Assembly (NCBI RefSeq): GCF_014268505.2
Contig: NZ_JABWQP020000013.1
Span: 85,521 to 149,520, forward strand
DNA: 64,000 bases
Direction of reading: 5' to 3'
DNA from: Pseudomonas khorasanensis
Lineage (GTDB): Bacteria > Pseudomonadota > Gammaproteobacteria > Pseudomonadales > Pseudomonadaceae
Under the pieces are notes generated by a model. That model was not told where the DNA came from and did not search any database. It saw nothing but the letters and a program-made list of their open reading frames with translations. Shown in pieces: positions 62,472 through 64,000 of the stretch; the first letter of the stretch is position 1; every line of letters begins with the position of its first letter. The position numbers were made by a program, and so were the translations under genes.

Positions 62472-63850
62472 ATCACCCGCGAGAAGCGCTGGCGGTTCTG
62501 TTGCGCCAGGTACGCATCGAACACCATGCACACTGAGCGCACCAGCAAACGACCGGCCGGCAACACCTCGATCCGTTCGCGATCGAGTCTGATCAGGCCA
62601 TCTTCGGCCATGCCTTGCAGCTGCGGCCATAGCGCGCCGAAATAGCCCCGGAAATCAATGTTGAACAGCCGCTCGATCTCGGCGAATTCAAGACTGAAAT
62701 CGCAGATCAGTTGCTGAATCACCGCTCGGCGCAGGCGATCATCGGCGTTGCACACCAAGCCCCGGCTCGTCGCCAGTTGCGCGCTGGCGAGGGCGTTCTG
62801 ATAGGCATTGAGATCGCTGCTGTTCTGGCAATACAAATCGCCGATCTGACTGATCGCCGAAACGCCCAGACCAATCAGATCGCAATGCCCGTGGGTGGTG
62901 TAGCCCTGGAAGTTGCGTTGCAACGTTTGCTCTTCCTGAGCGATCGCTAATTCGTCATCGGGGAGGGCGAAGTGGTCCATGCCGATGTAGCGGTAACCGG
63001 CCGCGGTCAGTTGCTCGATGGTGCGCTGGAGCATTTCCAGCTTTTGCGCGGGGCTCGGCAGTTCACTGCTGTTGATCCGCCGCTGCGGCATGAAGCGTTC
63101 CGGCAGGTGCGCATAGTTGAACACCGAAAGGCGATCGGGTTGCAGGCTGATGACTTCCTCCACCGTGCGGGAAAAATTGTCCGGGGTTTGCTTGGGTAAA
63201 CCGTAAATCAGATCGATGTTGATCGAGCGAAATTGCAGAGTCCGCGCCGCGTCGATCACCGCGCGGGTTTCTTCCAGACTCTGCAGGCGATTGACCGCGC
63301 GTTGCACTGCCGGGTCGAGGTCTTGCAGGCCGATGCTGACCCGGTTGAAACCCAGCTCACGCAGCAGGCCCATGGTTGACCAGTCGGCCTCGCGCGGATC
63401 GATTTCGATGCCGTAATCGCCGGAGTCGTCGTCCAGCAAACTGAAATGCTTGCGCAGGTGCGCCATCAACTGCCGCAGTTCGTCGTGGCTGAGAAAGGTC
63501 GGCGTGCCGCCGCCGAAATGCAGTTGCTCGACTTTCTGCGCCGGGTCGAGGTGGCAGCCGACCAACCGGATTTCCTGCTCCAGCCGTTGCAGATAAGGCT
63601 GCGCGCGGCCGCGATCCTTGGTGATGACTTTGTTGCAGGCGCAGTAATAACAAATGTTCGCGCAGAACGGCACGTGCACGTACAGCGATAAGGGCCGCTG
63701 AGCCTTGCGGCTGTCACGCAGGGCATGGAACAGGTCGAACGTGCCGACCTGATCATGAAACTGCACGGCGGTTGGATACGAGGTGTAGCGCGGCCCCGCC
63801 AGATCGTAACGGCGGATCAAATCGGTGTCCCAACGAATGGCGTCGAGCAT
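62468..63850 (-). CDS. hemN: Oxygen-independent coproporphyrinogen III oxidase
   Basis: 460 residues. Radical-SAM enzyme with the cluster cysteines C63, C67, C70 (PFCANICYYC) and the SAM region FGGGTPTFLS. It decarboxylates coproporphyrinogen III to protoporphyrinogen IX in haem synthesis without oxygen. A perfect Anr box lies 64 bases upstream, so anaerobic induction by Anr is expected. Full length. Confidence 0.97.
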   Translation of the reverse strand: MLDAIRWDTDLIRRYDLAGPRYTSYPTAVQFHDQVGTFDLFHALRDSRKAQRPLSLYVHVPFCANICYYCACNKVITKDRGRAQPYLQRLEQEIRLVGCHLDPAQKVEQLHFGGGTPTFLSHDELRQLMAHLRKHFSLLDDDSGDYGIEIDPREADWSTMGLLRELGFNRVSIGLQDLDPAVQRAVNRLQSLEETRAVIDAARTLQFRSINIDLIYGLPKQTPDNFSRTVEEVISLQPDRLSVFNYAHLPERFMPQRRINSSELPSPAQKLEMLQRTIEQLTAAGYRYIGMDHFALPDDELAIAQEEQTLQRNFQGYTTHGHCDLIGLGVSAISQIGDLYCQNSSDLNAYQNALASAQLATSRGLVCNADDRLRRAVIQQLICDFSLEFAEIERLFNIDFRGYFGALWPQLQGMAEDGLIRLDRERIEVLPAGRLLVRSVCMVFDAYLAQQNRQRFSRVI

Positions 63851-63913
63851 GCGGGCATTCCCCCGGATAGGCTGGCAGTGTGGCGAGTCTAGGGGAGGGC
63901 GCGGTGGGGCATG

Positions 63914-63927
63914 TTGATTTGCATCAA
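63914..63927. promoter_or_regulatory. Anr (Fnr-type) box upstream of hemN
   Basis: TTGATTTGCATCAA is a perfect TTGAT-N4-ATCAA palindrome, centred 70 bases before the hemN ATG; activation at -41.5 would place the transcript start near 63879. Confidence 0.9.
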
Positions 63928-63934
63928 CAGCTAT

Positions 63935-64000
63935 AAGATCAAAAGATCGCAGCGTGCCGCAGCTCCTTGTATCTCGACTAACGCTCCGTCAGGAGCGATA
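63935..64000. repeat. Dispersed repeat copy at the window end
   Basis: AGATCAAAAGATCGCAGC and GCCGCAGCTCC belong to the same family as the elements at 11335 and 21154. Following bases to the edge contain no gene. Confidence 0.6.

Overview
The window is ordinary chromosomal DNA from a Pseudomonas of the fluorescens group. This rests on GC-rich coding, the gene orders crfX-cmpX-sigX-oprF, cobA-nitrate reductase-nirD-nirB-kinase-transporter-nasT-nasS, guaD-xdhC-xdhB-xdhA-gntR-smc-zipA-ligA and ffs-dnaX-ybaB-recR, and many copies of the Pseudomonas REP palindrome (core GAGCNNGCTC inside GTGGGAGCGAG...CTCGCGAA). I see no prophage, insertion sequence, CRISPR array, tRNA or rRNA. The species assignment is an inference.

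Layout. 1-1853: end of a DMT permease and its divergent MocR-type regulator. 1975-5385: ppsR and ppsA, divergent (regulator and PEP synthase). 5570-8287: an alpha/beta hydrolase, rraA and zntB. 8353-11251: the envelope-stress cluster crfX, cmpX, sigX, oprF, closed by a strong terminator. 11371-23052: the assimilatory nitrate region, all on the minus strand: cobA (siroheme precursor), nitrate reductase, nirD, nirB, a PP2C phosphatase/Ser-Thr kinase fusion, a nitrate MFS transporter, nasT and nasS. 23270-30093: pyrD, rmf, rlmKL and a CHASE/PAS/GGDEF diguanylate cyclase. 30226-34819: dacB, a yggL gene, a benE-like transporter and a GntR regulator. 34932-41071: purine catabolism (guaD, xdhC, xdhB, xdhA). 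41352-49164: a GntR regulator joined to smc, then zipA and ligA. 49384-53505: a metallopeptidase-like gene, the 4.5S SRP RNA, a small unknown gene and an SF1-helicase-like ATPase. 53613-60365: a periplasmic binding-like protein, dnaX, ybaB, a CurA-like oxidoreductase, recR and an acyl-CoA dehydrogenase. 60476-63850: apt, anr, an unknown gene and hemN.

The best-supported regulatory system is in the nitrate region. Three minus-strand transcription units (nirB operon, transporter, nasST) each start with a GG-N10-GC sigma-54 promoter signature followed by a leader. In the nirB and transporter leaders there are two consecutive hairpins whose six-base loops carry A at position 1 and G at position 4, the known signature of ANTAR-protein targets, followed by an intrinsic terminator. 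The same window encodes the ANTAR protein NasT and its nitrate-sensing partner NasS, so sensor, antiterminator, RNA targets and regulated genes lie within about 12 kb. The nasS leader has a terminator directly before the start codon but no clear pair of ANTAR loops, which is the most open part of the picture.

Other points of interest are the uncharacterised two-gene unit 51001-53505 next to the SRP RNA gene, tandem TGAC-N6-GTCA palindromes between xdhA and its likely GntR regulator, a perfect Anr box before hemN with anr 2 kb away, and a cobA reading frame whose last residues are encoded by a dispersed palindromic repeat.
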